A model generated the notes under the pieces. That model did not search any database, was not told the DNA's origin, and was given only the letters and a program-made list of their open reading frames with translations. The position numbers were made by a program, and so were the translations under genes. A stretch of 5,360 bases of DNA from Thermoproteota archaeon (GTDB lineage: Archaea > Korarchaeota > Korarchaeia > Korarchaeales > Korarchaeaceae): NCBI GenBank assembly GCA_015521385.1, contig WAOH01000218.1:1-5360 (forward strand). Direction: 5' to 3'. Of this stretch, positions 4,231-5,360 are shown piece by piece. Positions within the stretch are counted from its first letter, which is position 1. Each line of letters begins with the position of its first letter.

Positions 4231-5241
4231 CTAGGACCCGGACGGCCCCAGACCTACGTCCCAGATGAAGGAGTAGCCTACGGGGGGTAACTCCAAGTAG
4301 TGGAGGACGGGCTTCTCCCCGCTGAAGTCGAGGAAGTAGATCTTCTCCTCGCCATCTGAGAACATGAGTGTCCCGCTGAGGTCCACCCTAGTCCCGTCAC
4401 TGAGTTTGAGGCTCAGCTCGTCCACGAACCTCAGCCCCCCGGTCGGCAACTTCATCCTCCTGACCAGCGGCTTCACCTCACCGTGCTCAGTTATCCTGAT
4501 CACGGCGGACTCCAAGGACCAGCCGGTGGACAAGTAAATGTTCCCCTCGCCGTCTAGGGCGAACTGCCCGTCCCAGTAGCCCAGCAGGTGATCGTCCACG
4601 AAGTCCTGATCTACGTCAAAGATCCTGACAGGCCTGTCCCCGTTGAGCCTGTAGATCCCTCTATCTGGGATGGAGAAGTAGATATCGCCACCTGGCCCGA
4701 GCCTCAGGTAGTGGGGCGAGAGCTCGCTCCCCTTCAGGTCGGCCACCTCGCTCACCCTGCCGCCCCCGTCTATCTTGAGTATCGAGTAATCAGCTGCGAT
4801 GTAGAGGTTCCCCTCCTCGTCGAAATCGAAGGAGTATATTGGGCTCTCGTTGAGGATCCTCCTGACGGATCTCTCCACGAGATCGAATTCGTAGAGGGTC
4901 GCATTATCGGGATCCTCCTTGGCGACGATGAGGCCGAACACCCTCTGGTTGGTCCTCCTGCTCCCCTCTTTCAATACGCGCTCGGTCTCCTCAGCTTGGG
5001 TTGTGGTCTCCTTAACGGTAGTGGTCGCCCCTCCCTCCTCGGCCTCTGTCGCCGTCTCCGTAGCCGTCGGAGTCGACACCGGCGTCATGGTCGCCGCCCC
5101 GATGGGCTTCACCGTGTTGGGGCTCGCGACGGTGGAGGGGATGGGGCTTTCCGGTCCTCCTCCCATCGAGTAGAGGACGGCTGCCGCGGCCAGGACGGCC
5201 ACGACAGCCACTAGAATCAACGCGGATCTTCCAGAGGTCAA
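4231..5241 (-). CDS. Membrane-anchored extracellular beta-propeller-like protein
   Basis: From TTG5241 this is a 336-aa protein. A short basic start (MTSGRSA) precedes one hydrophobic helix (about 6-26, LILVAVVAVLAAAAVLYSM), which is a signal anchor placing the rest outside the cell. A Thr/Pro/Ala/Glu-rich stalk follows to about residue 95, probably glycosylated. The remainder has repeats of the NHL/SMP-30-like propeller type: FDFDEEGNLYIAADYSILKI, LRLGPGGDIYFSIPDRGIYR, FALDGEGNIYLSTGW and a later MFSDGEEKIYFLDFSGE. The D/G-x-x-G-(N/D)-(I/L)-Y pattern marks one strand of each blade. At least four blades are visible, so the propeller may be small or have diverged blades. No catalytic site is evident; binding to a surface partner or sugar is a guess. 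TTG5241 is preferred over TTG5268 because GGAGTTGATC lies just before it. The stop at 4231-4233 follows a natural-looking end (GLGPSGS). Confidence 0.85.
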   Translation of the reverse strand: MTSGRSALILVAVVAVLAAAAVLYSMGGGPESPIPSTVASPNTVKPIGAATMTPVSTPTATETATEAEEGGATTTVKETTTQAEETERVLKEGSRRTNQRVFGLIVAKEDPDNATLYEFDLVERSVRRILNESPIYSFDFDEEGNLYIAADYSILKIDGGGRVSEVADLKGSELSPHYLRLGPGGDIYFSIPDRGIYRLNGDRPVRIFDVDQDFVDDHLLGYWDGQFALDGEGNIYLSTGWSLESAVIRITEHGEVKPLVRRMKLPTGGLRFVDELSLKLSDGTRVDLSGTLMFSDGEEKIYFLDFSGEKPVLHYLELPPVGYSFIWDVGLGPSGS

Positions 5242-5243
5242 AG

Positions 5244-5253
5244 GATCAACTCC
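5244..5253 (-). promoter_or_regulatory. Shine-Dalgarno site that decides the propeller gene start
   Basis: On the minus strand GGAGTTGATC differs at one base from the full anti-SD complement GGAGGTGATC. It ends 2 nt before TTG5241, and its GGAG core is 8 nt from it. The alternative TTG5268 lies upstream of this site and has no comparable one. A minus-strand start at 5241 also leaves a clean short basic N-terminus before the membrane helix. Confidence 0.6.
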
Positions 5254-5274
5254 TACGGAAAATAACAATAGTGA

Positions 5275-5299
5275 TTAATTAACTTTTTCTCCTAATATC
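5275..5299 (-). promoter_or_regulatory. Promoter region of the propeller gene (two candidate boxes)
   Basis: Two AT-rich boxes are possible: TTAATTAA at 5275-5282, or GATATTA (minus strand) at 5293-5299. The second predicts a start site near 5270 and a leader of about 29 nt that would include the ribosome site at 5244-5253; the first would start the RNA almost at that site. I favour the second. Beyond 5300 to the window end I see no gene. Confidence 0.35.
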
Positions 5300-5360
5300 G
5301 CACCCGATTTGGCTGGCTGTCGTTTTTAGGGAACCCCGCTCCGGGTCCTTAGTGGCGAGG

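Noticed and set aside
4588..5214. 208-aa plus-strand ORF opposite the propeller gene
   Set aside because: It ends in an Arg/His/Gly-rich low-complexity stretch that is the antisense of the Thr/Ala-rich stalk. The minus strand has a signal anchor, a ribosome site and repeats.
5323..5351. T5 run and imperfect hairpin (GGAACCCC / GGGTCC) as a terminator
   Set aside because: The stem needs a bulge, no gene end is visible nearby in the window, and the order of T-run and stem is wrong for an intrinsic terminator on the plus strand.
1..5360. CRISPR array, tRNA or rRNA gene
   Set aside because: I see no set of regularly spaced 24-40 nt repeats and no tRNA-like T-arm or cloverleaf pattern on either strand. 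The GGTTCACCG near 1132-1140 is part of a simple hairpin, not a T-arm.

Overview
The window looks like a piece of an archaeal chromosome, probably from a thermophile. Supporting signs are AGG-dominated arginine codons, GTG and TTG starts beside ATG, TATA-like boxes about 25-30 nt ahead of probable transcript starts, GGAGGTGA-type Shine-Dalgarno sites, an archaeal-style ribbon-helix-helix regulator and an archaeal-type Csx3. I cannot name the lineage. Most of the window is GC-rich (about 63% in a 60-nt sample near 2700), but about 3121-3850 is clearly richer in AT (42-47% GC in two samples).

Layout. At 1-1049 (+) lie the end of an unidentified gene and, overlapping it by ATGA, a membrane-anchored von Willebrand A (vWA) protein with a complete metal-ion site. 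At 1145-1639 (-) is a ribbon-helix-helix regulator with a long unassigned C-terminal domain; a dyad overlaps its own TATA box. Between 1682 and 2012 there are only short or startless coding remnants on both strands.

The core of interest is 2014-3120 (+). csx3 (crn3), encoding a CRISPR-associated ring nuclease that degrades cyclic tetra-adenylate, has its own promoter. A 170-nt gap with two interlocked inverted repeats follows. Then comes a 198-aa protein whose C-terminal third resembles a SAVED domain, the cyclic-oligonucleotide sensor of CBASS and type III CRISPR effectors, and whose N-terminus is a hydrophobic or amphipathic helix. I propose a two-gene second-messenger module: a possible sensor/effector plus the enzyme that erases the signal. 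No cas10, other cas gene or CRISPR array is in the window, so the source of the signal lies elsewhere or has been lost.

The segment 3121-3976 (-) is a decayed gene for a surface protein with one C-terminal membrane helix. It carries at least one frameshift and two in-frame stops, and its 3' end runs into the end of the SAVED-like gene. The segment 3940-4197 has ambiguous coding signal on both strands. At 4231-5241 (-) an intact gene encodes a membrane-anchored extracellular protein with a Thr-rich stalk and beta-propeller-like repeats. From 5242 to the end I see only its promoter and leader region.

The vWA and propeller proteins both appear to face outward from the membrane. No direct functional link between them and the Csx3 module can be seen.
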